64,000 nt of DNA from a virus, in the IMG/VR virus record IMGVR_UViG_3300037070_001066, positions 40,772 through 104,771 of that record. One strand, 5' to 3'. Below the pieces are notes generated by a model that made no database searches, had not been told where the DNA came from, and saw only the letters and a list, made by a program, of their open reading frames with translations. The position numbers and the translations under genes were made by a program. How positions within the stretch are numbered: position 1 is the stretch's first letter; every line of letters starts with the position of its first letter. Below are positions 55,601-63,603 of the stretch, in pieces.

Positions 55601-55859
55601 GCGTAATAATAGCACTACCTCCTAAATCAGTCCAATTCAAAGCATTGGTCCAGTTTGGATCAGTAACATCTAATCCATCAAATCTTGCAGTAGTTCCTGA
55701 TTGAGATACAATGTGTCCAATAGTTCTTTTGTTAATTGGAATAGTATTTCTTTCGCTTATAGATGAAACTGCAAGAGCTCCACCTTTAAGTGAACTAGAA
55801 TTCATTAAAGGATTTGCTGTGTTGTTATGTTCGAGTATGTCTGGATAAAAAATTGCCAT
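52626..55859 (-). CDS. Tail/appendage fibre with repeated GNVGIGT motifs and S74 intramolecular chaperone
   Basis: This 1077-aa fibre has an N-terminal part that probably anchors it, then five spaced repeats of a VGIGT-type unit between about residues 560 and 860 (NVGIGTNSP, NVGIGTITP, SVGIGTNSP, NVGIGTDTP, NVLIGMTS), as in trimeric beta-helical fibres. The C-terminal 91 residues are a peptidase S74 chaperone with S987 in SDIRLKTNI and GFIAQDLEKVFPELV. Family knowledge is that this domain drives trimer folding and then cuts itself off. Release leaves a receptor-binding tip. The gene ends 2 nt before the FN3-like gene. Confidence 0.8.
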   Translation of the reverse strand: MAIFYPDILEHNNTANPLMNSSSLKGGALAVSSISERNTIPINKRTIGHIVSQSGTTARFDGLDVTDPNWTNALNWTDLGGSAIITQTITDGDTTHAPSGEAVYEGLLLKGDKSVLDAHIANMSNPHNTTALQVPATPHVDYLTGSNVQTQLDQTETSLIALVKTDKTDFKNLYQTGRSRPDTDVSVLSISPADTLNITAVDNILFINEIVVDTPANKIANFLLSFGNKSFVVNATNTPLAVNTRGVFYVGINKLGNAVFQGSKVYDQDTCYLARMIVANTAGVYSIVSFKYFPDLANNRVNNRDRLVLSSGTIVPSGAASISFGNRGVTFSKNSINYANNKLDPNYLTIADTVNPTPMQFLFALPNLSSLATSIALSTVINPTQWYNAGGTVGAGAVANTNYQVYKLLVTVTGTMVIQTKASTSNAPAFGVNAIFANRDDAIAGLTSTVFADVLPAGDSIALGTFYLRAGTPANGSLLGDPNDFYFRPITATSSSSSVGVTAHDALTGKNDNVAFQHVTTTDIGIWNSKPSGSGSPNYIAKWGSASNLGTGVMYDDGANVGIGTNSPFYKLHVSTTSNLGFKVSSTSTNRGLVFGADGGEPSIQGVIDNSDVPRQLILNPLGGNVGIGTITPSTNLHIHATADAILTLSSSAGAYSSTIRLNALGGGGAAIDSVGGTGALYFNINGSNKMFINSNGSVGIGTNSPLAQLDVRKPTDGATSIRASNTSGGYAEIGITDSVKSTGYINFTNSLALMGGNVGIGTDTPNRSLHIKGIYSEPLLLSSTNGTTNLSGILFEAANTTYTPFIGVTGNDFIIHTTGLERLRVNSSGNVLIGMTSDIGGKLQVYGGATFNQSTETSFINTRNDNGNFYFGKNNSTGTSLGSIPYANVLYGDGLAPFIVYVNGGERLRLSYDGIADFTGNIQFSGGGLLAPPSGVGYCIFPQSGVGLGLSSVAQGIAFWVGNTPVQRMIITASGLSVNGTVTASSDIRLKTNIKPLENSLSKVLKTQGVNFDRTDNEDKNQIGFIAQDLEKVFPELVKTDDSEEKIKSVNYQAMVAVLVEAIKELEQRVLTLESK

Positions 55860-55860
55860 G

Positions 55861-56841
55861 TTATGTAATTGCTAAAGTTGTACCTGATGCAAACGCTTTG
55901 TCTGAATTAGATTTATAAACTGTCATATTTAAAACCACTCCTTTAGAGTTGGTATAACTGAAACTTCCAATATTAGTGAAAGCTGATAACACTGATAATG
56001 CTCCGTTCATTATTATGTTGGATAGATTACCATATGTGCTTGCATAAGCGATATAAGTAAAGTTTCCTGTAACATCATTATATGCTCCTGCTGTATAGTT
56101 TGCTGCTTTACCTCCAACTAAAACTGATTGTTGTAATGCATTTATAACACTAGCTACTTGAGCAGGCGTAGAAGCGCCAGTCAATACAGTGTTTGATGCT
56201 CCAAAAAAATGTCTAAAGAACCATGTTCTTGTTGTAGATACACTTGATATAGGAACGTTGTTATCATCTGTACCAGATATAGTCCATGTTTTAGTTACAG
56301 AAGAATTGCTTGTCGAAGGAGCAGATCCTAAGTATGGAGAAGTTTCTGCCATAATACTTCTGTTATATCCATCTCCAGTTATGAATCTATTTTTAGGTTG
56401 ATTACCTAAACTGTCATTTACAGCTGTATATGTTATAGACAAACTATTAAGTATCTCTCCAACTTCTATTGGATTAGAGTTAGGAGCAGCTGTTAATGTA
56501 ATGCCTGTGTACGCAGGCTTAACATACTCAAGAGCAATGTCTTTGAATAATTCAATAATAGTCATTCCTGTTGAATGAATAGTTGTTACACCTTCATATT
56601 TACCTAAAGTTTTTCCTGCAGATAATACAACAGGTATATCTTCAGTAAATGTAGATCCAACTTGTATTTTCTCAAAATCTCCAGGAGATAGTAATCCAGC
56701 ATTAATGCTATTAGCTAAAGGAATAGTCGCGTCTTCTCCTCCTGTATTGGTAACTATACCATCTATAGGGGAAGCTATGTATCCAAGATCTATAAACGTT
56801 AATCCTGAATTTGATAATATATTTACTACTTTAGCGCACAT
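55861..56841 (-). CDS. Head or tail appendage structural protein (326 aa)
   Basis: This protein is Ser/Thr/Asn/Gly-rich, with beta-strands and few charged residues. It opens with VVNILSNSGLTFIDLG and has LTAAPNSNPIEVGEIL and RTWFFRHFFGAS later. It has no recognised catalytic motif. The composition resembles trimeric fibre or decoration proteins of crAss-like phages. The start is coupled to the preceding gene (ends overlap by one base) and it ends 1 nt before the S74 fibre gene, so it may be the fibre's attachment partner. Confidence 0.5.
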   Translation of the reverse strand: MCAKVVNILSNSGLTFIDLGYIASPIDGIVTNTGGEDATIPLANSINAGLLSPGDFEKIQVGSTFTEDIPVVLSAGKTLGKYEGVTTIHSTGMTIIELFKDIALEYVKPAYTGITLTAAPNSNPIEVGEILNSLSITYTAVNDSLGNQPKNRFITGDGYNRSIMAETSPYLGSAPSTSNSSVTKTWTISGTDDNNVPISSVSTTRTWFFRHFFGASNTVLTGASTPAQVASVINALQQSVLVGGKAANYTAGAYNDVTGNFTYIAYASTYGNLSNIIMNGALSVLSAFTNIGSFSYTNSKGVVLNMTVYKSNSDKAFASGTTLAIT

Positions 56842-57242
56842 TATATTGTCTCTATTATGTATTGAACATATACTTTTGAATTAGCTTTAACTGTAAATGT
56901 GTAAACTGTTTGATTTAAGGTAGACACTTCTAAATTAAGACTTGATCCTGCTGGAAATGTAACATTATCTACTCCTACTTGTTTATATATTCCACCTTCC
57001 ATTACATTGATTGATATAGAGTGAAATGTGTTTACTGGATAGGATACAACTAAGTCTGCTAATGGTTCGAATATCTCATCAACAACAGTACTATAATCTG
57101 CTCCACCATTTGCACAAGAACTTACAGCAGCAACTAAATCTACTAATTTTCTTAAATCTGAATTCTTTATTTTATTACAATCTTGAAAGGCTATAAGTAA
57201 TTCATTTATTACTTGGTCGATTTCATTACACTCTATAACCAT
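56841..57242 (-). CDS. Small structural protein (133 aa)
   Basis: This small protein has a helical N-terminal half (DQVINELLIAFQDCNK, KLVDLVAAVSSC) and a beta-rich second half (NVTFPAGSSLNLEVSTL). I do not recognise the family. It is joined to the next gene by a one-base overlap and lies in the block of appendage genes, so a small adaptor or decoration role is possible. Confidence 0.45.
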   Translation of the reverse strand: MVIECNEIDQVINELLIAFQDCNKIKNSDLRKLVDLVAAVSSCANGGADYSTVVDEIFEPLADLVVSYPVNTFHSISINVMEGGIYKQVGVDNVTFPAGSSLNLEVSTLNQTVYTFTVKANSKVYVQYIIETI

Positions 57243-57267
57243 CTTGTTTTATTTTAAATTATTTATT

Positions 57268-58095
57268 TTATATCTGTACAACTTCTAAATGAATTTTTAA
57301 GTTCTGAGCTCCAGTAGAACTCTCTCTTAGTCCAAAGTCAAATTGTGTTGCAGTTATTACTTTTAGAACTCCTTGTAATACTCTACTATCTGCATCATAA
57401 GGAGATGCCGCTAAAGTTTCTACACATTGTCTAAAGAAGTAACTTGTATTAGTCATAGAATTAGCTACAGTACATCTAACTACAGTCAATCCAGCTACAT
57501 CATTAAACGTAACTTCTGCAACAGTTATATCTCCAAATACAGGCAAAAACGTTCCTACAGGTGTGCTTCCTAAATTCAATCCACTAAATCCACCAACATT
57601 AAATACTTTGTTTACTGGACTAGTACCTGGAATTCCTTGTGGACCTATAGGTCCTTGTGGACCAGTAGCTCCTTGAGGCCCAGTTGCGCCAGTATTACCA
57701 GTATCTCCTTTTGGTCCAGTCGCTCCAGATCCTGCAGGTCCAGTTGGCCCTGTTGGTCCTTGAATACCTTGAGGCCCTTGAGCGCCTGTTGGTCCAGTTT
57801 GAGATGGAAAGAAATTGAATATTCTATTAGAATAGTCTATACCAAAAGAAGTTACTCCATCAGGATATGTAAAGTTAGTTGAACGTAGCCCTACTTCAGC
57901 ACCTACAACTTCTCTCCATTCCCATCTAGATTTCTCTTCTATACATAGCACAACTAATCCTTCAGGATATACATATGCTAAATTATCATTAACACCTAAA
58001 TCTTTAAGTGCTGCTTCGCTTAATGAATACTCTTTTACACTCAGTGGTATTTGGTTCTGTGTTCTTAAGCCTAAAGGTATATTTGCGTAATCCAT
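57268..58095 (-). CDS. Collagen-like (Gly-X-Y) appendage protein
   Basis: This 275-aa protein has residues 101-156 (57628-57795) made of 17 Gly-X-Y triplets, interrupted once by GSGAT. Residues 1-100 form a folded N-terminal part with aromatic strands ([18 protein letters not shown]). The C-terminal 120 residues are beta-rich and end in IHLEVVQI, likely a trimerisation head. Collagen-like triple helices in phages form flexible spikes or head fibres. Pro in X is frequent, but Pro in Y is rare. The gene follows the 215-aa gene immediately, sharing one base. Confidence 0.78.
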   Translation of the reverse strand: MDYANIPLGLRTQNQIPLSVKEYSLSEAALKDLGVNDNLAYVYPEGLVVLCIEEKSRWEWREVVGAEVGLRSTNFTYPDGVTSFGIDYSNRIFNFFPSQTGPTGAQGPQGIQGPTGPTGPAGSGATGPKGDTGNTGATGPQGATGPQGPIGPQGIPGTSPVNKVFNVGGFSGLNLGSTPVGTFLPVFGDITVAEVTFNDVAGLTVVRCTVANSMTNTSYFFRQCVETLAASPYDADSRVLQGVLKVITATQFDFGLRESSTGAQNLKIHLEVVQI

Positions 58096-58742
58096 TATAT
58101 TTGTTTTATTTTAAATTTCATAGTTCCAATAGAGTATAAATTATTACCAATAAATATTCTAGTTTTTAGTTCGTCATTATAATGAGATTGAAATCCTTCA
58201 GTTACATTATTTCCAAGAACATCATATATTTCGTATTCAGTATCTTCTTCTGAGCAGTTCAATGCGAATGCAATTAAACCTATATCTTCATATACTATAT
58301 CAATACCTTCAGCAAATACTTCTCTAGTTGCAGCATCTTTTGTTTCTAAGTAAGTGCCTGAAGCAACTAAATCAAGAATGTTTTGATAGGTGATACCTAG
58401 AGACTCTTGCCAATATACTACAGAAGGAACTGGAAGAACAACAACTTGTTCATTCTTGTCTGCTACAACAAACTTAGTATCTAAATTAACTGGGAATCCA
58501 GTAACTGTTTTTACTTTGCATATATATTTAGAATTATTATACAAAGTTATGTATAAGCATTCTAGTTGTTTTCTTTGTTTATTAGAGATAGTGACATTGC
58601 ATTCATTTAAAAGATTGAATATTAAGTTTAATACATATAAATCTTCTGATTCAAGTTTTCCGTTTAGTCTTGCTTGATTGTGTAGTTTTTTTAATGAAGC
58701 ATTCAGAACTAACGCATGGTTGTTTTCTGTTATTTCTATCAT
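58095..58742 (-). CDS. Structural protein of the appendage block (215 aa)
   Basis: The protein is helical at its N-terminus ([27 protein letters not shown]) and then beta-rich ([27 protein letters not shown]), ending in [14 protein letters not shown]. No domain is recognised. It joins the next gene by one base and the previous by one base. Consecutive one-base overlaps suggest that the whole block is translated as one coupled unit. Confidence 0.45.
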   Translation of the reverse strand: MIEITENNHALVLNASLKKLHNQARLNGKLESEDLYVLNLIFNLLNECNVTISNKQRKQLECLYITLYNNSKYICKVKTVTGFPVNLDTKFVVADKNEQVVVLPVPSVVYWQESLGITYQNILDLVASGTYLETKDAATREVFAEGIDIVYEDIGLIAFALNCSEEDTEYEIYDVLGNNVTEGFQSHYNDELKTRIFIGNNLYSIGTMKFKIKQI

Positions 58743-59323
58743 TACTCTATCTGTTTAAATCCGCCACATGTAGTGCATTTACTTGACTCACATGACACGC
58801 AATTATTATTTAGACTACAAAGCTTCTTCAGCATATTTATGTTGTTCATAGCGTCTGAATAGAAGCCTAATTCTATACTTTTAAGTGTTGCATCAATTAG
58901 TAATCCTACTTGAATTACTAAATTTGAATTTAAATTTGGTTGATAGTTTGTACAGTTAGCTGTATTAGCTTTCATAAATTCATTCAACAAACATATGTAG
59001 TAATCGTATAAGTTATAAGTAATGGCCAATGCAGGAGAACCACATGTAGAACAGTTTTCTTCTGGAACATTATCAGTTATTTCAACGAACCATAAGTCCT
59101 TGAAAAAGTCAGTTGATAACTCTGTATTCGTATATATAAGAACTTCTTTATTGTTAGTTCCTACAATTTTGTAAGAACCATCTATAGCTAGAGAATAGTC
59201 TTTAAAGGTATTCATGTTCCAGAATTTTATAGATACAATTTGATAACCTACTAATGTTTCTACATCTAAGGCTATTTGACTACCATCTTCTATTATTGAA
59301 AAGTTATTTACAATTATTGCCAT
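58742..59323 (-). CDS. Structural protein with Cys-rich C-terminal knot (193 aa)
   Basis: The N-terminal half is beta-rich with DG/KxW turns (YQIVSIKFWNMN; IYTNTELSTDFF). Two CxxC-like pairs appear: CSTCGSPA in the middle, and a C-terminal NCVSCES then KCTTCGGF. This arrangement could bind zinc or form disulphides in an extracellular virion protein. It is preceded by a strong terminator at 59341-59372, so it requires read-through or an unseen promoter. Confidence 0.5.
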   Translation of the reverse strand: MAIIVNNFSIIEDGSQIALDVETLVGYQIVSIKFWNMNTFKDYSLAIDGSYKIVGTNNKEVLIYTNTELSTDFFKDLWFVEITDNVPEENCSTCGSPALAITYNLYDYYICLLNEFMKANTANCTNYQPNLNSNLVIQVGLLIDATLKSIELGFYSDAMNNINMLKKLCSLNNNCVSCESSKCTTCGGFKQIE

Positions 59324-59340
59324 TTATATATTTTTTAGTC

Positions 59341-59372
59341 AAAAAAAAAGGAGAGGAAAAATATCCTCCCCT
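59341..59372 (-). terminator. Intrinsic terminator between the 331-aa and 193-aa genes
   Basis: On the leftward strand, AGGGGAGGA (59372-59364) pairs with TCCTCTCCT (59357-59349) with one G-T pair, a 6-nt loop and a run of nine T. It is in the 71-nt gap after the 331-aa gene. Confidence 0.85.
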
Positions 59373-59394
59373 TAATTTCATTAGGTTATTGTTA

Positions 59395-60390
59395 TTACGG
59401 TGTTGGTGTTACAGGTACTGGAATTCTTCCATCAACTGCAGTAGCAATTTCTGCCAATATTAAGTCAGCAACTGTAGAAGAAATTCCATCAGGAGTTTCA
59501 GCAAAAATTGTCAATACTTTGTATTGTCTTTCAACACTAGTCTCTTTACGCGGCATGTAGTAAATGATATTGATAGTATCATAAAATGCAGCCTTGTCTG
59601 CGTAATAAGGAGTATCAAAGTTTGCAGGATAACCTACTTCTCTTGCAGGATCATACTTGTATCCTTTAACGAACCATTCGTAGTTAACTGCTTGTTTACC
59701 AGTTCCATTTCCAGGATTAGGTTGAACAGTAGTAGCTACTGTAAGTAATCCTAAGTTAACTGCAAGAGCAGTCAAACTATAAGCATTACTAAATGATTTC
59801 CCAAGCGCACTAAATTCAATTTGTTTTCCGATAATTTTACCAGGAACAACGTCTTGATATTTACCAGTAACAGTGAATTGTGCTGCACCTACTGTTGCTA
59901 CTACAAACTCAGAGTTTCCTCTTTTAATTAAATTTTGATTCAAAGATAGAACTAGTCCATCACGAATTGTAGTAGTAGTGTCTCCAGCTCCTGACACATA
60001 AAATCCTTGGATAACTGCAAAGTTTTCAGGAGACAATGATCCACCATCATTATATAAAACAATCTCTGCTTCATATGTAACTTCTGGTGTTGCTGTAACA
60101 ACTGTATAGGTTACTTGCTTTTGTACTTCAGCCACATAGTTATGTGCTGTAACTTTTTCTATATACTGTGAATAGATAGTATCTGAGAATTCAAAATTTA
60201 AATTCTTTACAGGATCACCTGCGGTTCCCTGATAAAATTTAATAGTAGAATTTGCAGTTACTGGAGATCCAGATGCAGAAAAGGCTTGAATATATCCAGG
60301 TAAGGCGTTAATTAAAAAGGCCTGTAAGTTTACGGCTCCAGCATATGTATCCCCAATTATAACTTCGCCAACTTGATTTGGTCCAAACAT
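59395..60390 (-). CDS. Structural protein, auxiliary capsid or tail candidate (331 aa)
   Basis: This neutral, beta-rich protein opens MFGPNQVGEVIIGDTYAGAV and has EAEIVLYNDGG, QFTVTGKYQDV and YEWFVKGYKYDPAREVGY in order. It contains many Gly, Thr and Val and no catalytic motif. Strong terminators bracket its transcript, which is typical of genes expressed in excess, such as capsid decoration or tail tube proteins. I cannot distinguish these. It lies three genes after the major capsid gene. Confidence 0.5.
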   Translation of the reverse strand: MFGPNQVGEVIIGDTYAGAVNLQAFLINALPGYIQAFSASGSPVTANSTIKFYQGTAGDPVKNLNFEFSDTIYSQYIEKVTAHNYVAEVQKQVTYTVVTATPEVTYEAEIVLYNDGGSLSPENFAVIQGFYVSGAGDTTTTIRDGLVLSLNQNLIKRGNSEFVVATVGAAQFTVTGKYQDVVPGKIIGKQIEFSALGKSFSNAYSLTALAVNLGLLTVATTVQPNPGNGTGKQAVNYEWFVKGYKYDPAREVGYPANFDTPYYADKAAFYDTINIIYYMPRKETSVERQYKVLTIFAETPDGISSTVADLILAEIATAVDGRIPVPVTPTP

Positions 60391-60418
60391 AATTTATTTT
60401 GTTTTAATTTTATTATTA

Positions 60419-61156
60419 TTACTCATTTCTTTGATCGAGTTGAATCTTTGATTCAAGGTTCGAAGGTTTATAATCTCTTAAGGCCAGTTCTACTGCCCTG
60501 TCTAAAATTTCTCTATGAATTTCTTCATTGAGTTCACATGGAGTTTCTGCAGTTATATTATCAATTGAAAGTCCTTCATCTGGGAATGCCGCTTCTAGAT
60601 CTGTTAAAACTATTGGCATTGGATACTTTATGTATCTGACCTTATACTCTACAATATTGTAAGGACTTATTAATTCAACAACTTTTTTGTTACTTAATTC
60701 AGAATAGTCCATTCTCCAAACATGTTCTTGATCAGGTCTTTTAAATGGGTTTTTAATATTCGTATTAAATTCATCATGTGTTTTAGGATATACATCAATG
60801 TATTTCCCATTCAAACAATCGTCAGTAGATACTTTTGCTAGCTCTTGCACAATTACAAATACATTATTTGGTATTCCGAAAAACTGTGATTCTGGTACTA
60901 TACCTAGTGTGCTGATAAGCTTATCAATAGATGCATAGGCAACCAATAACTCTCTTAGATCATTTCTTCTTTTTTCTGAATTTTCAAATCCGTCTCTATA
61001 TTTATTTCCTAAAGGATTATAATAGTTCTTTACTAACTCTAATTGCGCTTTAGTTAAGAATACACTAATCTCATAGTCATCTAGGCCTGGAGCACTATTA
61101 GTCGCAATCGCATTATAATGAATAAGAAACTCATTTTTTAACTCAGAATTTGTCAT
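60419..61156 (-). CDS. Head-tail connector/ring candidate (245 aa)
   Basis: This protein has a helical N-terminal half (MTNSELKNEFLIHYNAIA, TKAQLELVKNYYNP) followed by beta segments (YKVRYIKYPMPIVLTDLE) and a C-terminal helix with LDRAVELALRDYKP. The helix-rich opening that begins with an N-terminal targeting segment and ends in the RAVELAL helix resembles ring proteins beneath the portal in crAss-like virions. No catalytic motif is seen. The gene sits between the two structural genes flanking the major capsid block and starts 2 nt after the preceding one. Confidence 0.5.
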   Translation of the reverse strand: MTNSELKNEFLIHYNAIATNSAPGLDDYEISVFLTKAQLELVKNYYNPLGNKYRDGFENSEKRRNDLRELLVAYASIDKLISTLGIVPESQFFGIPNNVFVIVQELAKVSTDDCLNGKYIDVYPKTHDEFNTNIKNPFKRPDQEHVWRMDYSELSNKKVVELISPYNIVEYKVRYIKYPMPIVLTDLEAAFPDEGLSIDNITAETPCELNEEIHREILDRAVELALRDYKPSNLESKIQLDQRNE

Positions 61157-61158
61157 AT

Positions 61159-62022
61159 TTATTTAGCGTTTAAAATTTTAGCTTCTATAAAGCCTCTAAC
61201 GTCTTGATGCTTTGGATTATCTAAATAATTAATGGCATTATCAAATGTAGCAACTTGACTATTTTCACATAAATCTAATCCATCTTCAGTTTTGTATTTG
61301 TTACCATGTTTGATAATAATACCTTTCTCTTCAGCTGTATGTAGTAATAATTTAGTTTCAAATTTAGTGTCATTCAACAATGCAATAAATCCTGCTGGTT
61401 TAGTATCAATAAATTCTTCAACTTTAGTTTGTAACCATTTTAAAGGCGATTCTTTTGATATAGGTTTGTTTGTTAACAATTTCAATATACCAACAAGCTT
61501 TTCTCTATCATCCTCGATTTTACCATAAAGTTTAAAAGCATTTTTCTTATTGTCATAACCAACTTTCTTTTCAGTTATTTCTTCATCTGGTGTAGTTATT
61601 ACAAAACGATATGTTTGTTTGTCATTTCTCTCTGCCCATGATTGAGCAATATCATCTTTCAAGAACAACATAATCTTATAAGATATGTAATCCAGTGGAT
61701 TACCTAGATTAAATCTATTGTCATCTTTATATAAAGATACGAAATGTTCATTCCAGAACTCTCCATAAACAGACAAGTCTAACCCTGTTAACTCTTCGAT
61801 TGCGGCTTTCTCTTCTTTAGTAAGAACATTTGCAATTGAACCATTTCTTAACAGAGGTGCTTGATATTTATTTACAGCTCCTTCTAACATACCACCTGCA
61901 ATAACGTGATCATCATTCACGCTAGATGCCATTCCTTGTCGTCTTTTAATAAACTTAACTACAATCTCTTTTTGAGGTAATTCAAATTTATCTAAGACTT
62001 CTTCTTTTGCTTCTCTTCCCAT
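61159..62022 (-). CDS. Conserved-looking structural protein next to the capsid gene (287 aa)
   Basis: This charged protein opens GREAKEEVLDKFELPQKEIV and has GLDLSVYGEFWNEHF and YKIMLFLKDDIAQSWAERN in order. It ends with a helical segment. I recognise no enzyme motif. Genes of this size and opening accompany the capsid gene in crAss-like genomes, where they may be capsid-associated or scaffold-like. The start (ATG 62022) follows AAATAGGGAGAA. A terminator lies between it and the capsid gene. Confidence 0.5.
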   Translation of the reverse strand: MGREAKEEVLDKFELPQKEIVVKFIKRRQGMASSVNDDHVIAGGMLEGAVNKYQAPLLRNGSIANVLTKEEKAAIEELTGLDLSVYGEFWNEHFVSLYKDDNRFNLGNPLDYISYKIMLFLKDDIAQSWAERNDKQTYRFVITTPDEEITEKKVGYDNKKNAFKLYGKIEDDREKLVGILKLLTNKPISKESPLKWLQTKVEEFIDTKPAGFIALLNDTKFETKLLLHTAEEKGIIIKHGNKYKTEDGLDLCENSQVATFDNAINYLDNPKHQDVRGFIEAKILNAK

Positions 62023-62034
62023 TTTCTCCCTATT

Positions 62035-62059
62035 TAAGAAAAGGGGAATTGCTTCCCCT
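62035..62059 (-). terminator. Weak intrinsic terminator after the major capsid gene
   Basis: On the leftward strand AGGGGAA (62059-62053) pairs with TTCCCCT (62048-62042) over a 4-nt loop, followed by TTTTCTTA. It sits directly after the capsid stop codon; partial read-through would give more capsid than downstream protein. Confidence 0.7.
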
Positions 62060-62072
62060 AATCAATTTATTA

Positions 62073-63575
62073 TTATCCTAAAATTGTTGGTTTCAATGTA
62101 AGAGTTCTTGATGGATCTTTTACCATTGCACCTGTACCACACATTGCTGTCATAGTAGCAGAATCTTCCATTAATTGCATAATTCCACCTCTACGTCCAG
62201 AGAATGGATCTCTAATACCCGCCATGTACCCACGTAACTCATCGTCACCACGTACTTTAATTTTCTGGATATTAGGTTCTTCCATTGAGCCGATATACAA
62301 GATGTCATATCTGTAAGATTCAGCTACACCTCCGTCTGGGTGAAGGATTTTATTACGAACTTTATCATCATACATTGGATCAACTTCCAACATTACGTGA
62401 ATGTTATTAGGAGCTCTCCATTCTACGAATTGGAACCCTGCAATAAATGCGTTATCGTTAAATTTAGAAGAAACTTTTCCGATTGCATTTTGATTTGTGT
62501 TATCGAACAATTCTTTCCAACCAGATGCTGCTTGTGTTGCTGCTCTATTGAATTGAGCTGCTCCACGTTCTCCAGTTCTCATCATGAACTTTCTTTCACT
62601 GAAATCTAACTTACCTTCTGACAACTCAGACAATACATCTTCTAAAAGACGAATTGTAAATTTGTTGTAAGAGATAGTGTTAGATACCTCCATTTGTTCA
62701 CGAATTCCAGAACCTGCTTTAATCTCGATATTAGAATTACCTTTGTTCAAGTAACGTCCTTTTTCATCACGGTTAGTTCTACCAAACATAATAGTACGTG
62801 ATTTAATTCTTGAGAATGCTTTTTCAAACTGCCAATATACTTCTTGCATCCAAGTAGTAGATTTGTGAACTTTTCCTGTATTAGGATCACGTGTCTCAAT
62901 ACCTGCAAAATATACAGGCTCTACTTTACAATCAATCATTGCTCCAGACACTTTATGTTCCATACGTAATGTAGAAACTGAGTTTCTCATTAAGTAAGGA
63001 GAAGTGAACTGGATTCCAGCACCTTGAATAGACAACTCGTCTTCAGCATAAGCAGACTCGATAGAGAATCTGTTACCTGGAGTGAACTCGTCAAATGGAA
63101 TACCTGCTAAGGATTCTTGACCACCCCACACTTCACAGGTATATGTATAACTAGTTCCGTTTTCATATGGCTCTTCTAAAATTCTTACCTGATAAGTGTC
63201 AGGTCTTGGACCTGCAATTACATGCATTTTAGTAAACCATTTTTCAGCGAAAGTCAATTGGAATTGAGTACGACCAGCACCTACATTCCCTGTTATAACA
63301 TTTACACCATCAACTTGTGCGTAGCCAGCGATAGGGATGTTTCTCTCATCACTACCAACTACTTTCCATACAAAATCATCTGCTGTATTTAATACTTTCT
63401 CAGGGAACAAAGACAAGGTTGTGTCAAGGTTTTTCATCCCTGAGTTTTGTAGCAATACAGTTGTCAATGGAGAAATCAATTGTGGTTGTGTACCAAAAAT
63501 TGCTCCAATGTGATTTTTTAATGTAAGGCCAGACCATGCCTTGCCTTTAATCATTACAAACTTGCCTAAACTCAT
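62073..63575 (-). CDS. Major capsid protein (crAss-like)
   Basis: This 500-aa protein is of the length and style of crAss-like major capsid proteins. It opens MSLGKFVMIKGKAWSGLTLK, has SGMKNLDTTLSLFPEKVL, and contains RTQFQLTFAEKWFTKMHVIAGP, GRTNRDEKGRYLNKGN and FVEWRAPNNIHVMLEVDPMYDD in order. These blocks are typical of the HK97-fold capsid proteins of this order as I remember them. No catalytic motif is present. A terminator follows its stop. The upstream gene continues off the window. Assignment by family resemblance and position is strong. Confidence 0.82.
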   Translation of the reverse strand: MSLGKFVMIKGKAWSGLTLKNHIGAIFGTQPQLISPLTTVLLQNSGMKNLDTTLSLFPEKVLNTADDFVWKVVGSDERNIPIAGYAQVDGVNVITGNVGAGRTQFQLTFAEKWFTKMHVIAGPRPDTYQVRILEEPYENGTSYTYTCEVWGGQESLAGIPFDEFTPGNRFSIESAYAEDELSIQGAGIQFTSPYLMRNSVSTLRMEHKVSGAMIDCKVEPVYFAGIETRDPNTGKVHKSTTWMQEVYWQFEKAFSRIKSRTIMFGRTNRDEKGRYLNKGNSNIEIKAGSGIREQMEVSNTISYNKFTIRLLEDVLSELSEGKLDFSERKFMMRTGERGAAQFNRAATQAASGWKELFDNTNQNAIGKVSSKFNDNAFIAGFQFVEWRAPNNIHVMLEVDPMYDDKVRNKILHPDGGVAESYRYDILYIGSMEEPNIQKIKVRGDDELRGYMAGIRDPFSGRRGGIMQLMEDSATMTAMCGTGAMVKDPSRTLTLKPTILG

Positions 63576-63603
63576 TTAATTTTAATTTTAATTTATTATT
63601 TAT

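Noticed and set aside
57628-57795. Tandem DNA repeat or CRISPR-like array.
   Set aside because: The periodicity is 9 nt and in frame, explained by Gly-X-Y triplets of a collagen-like protein.
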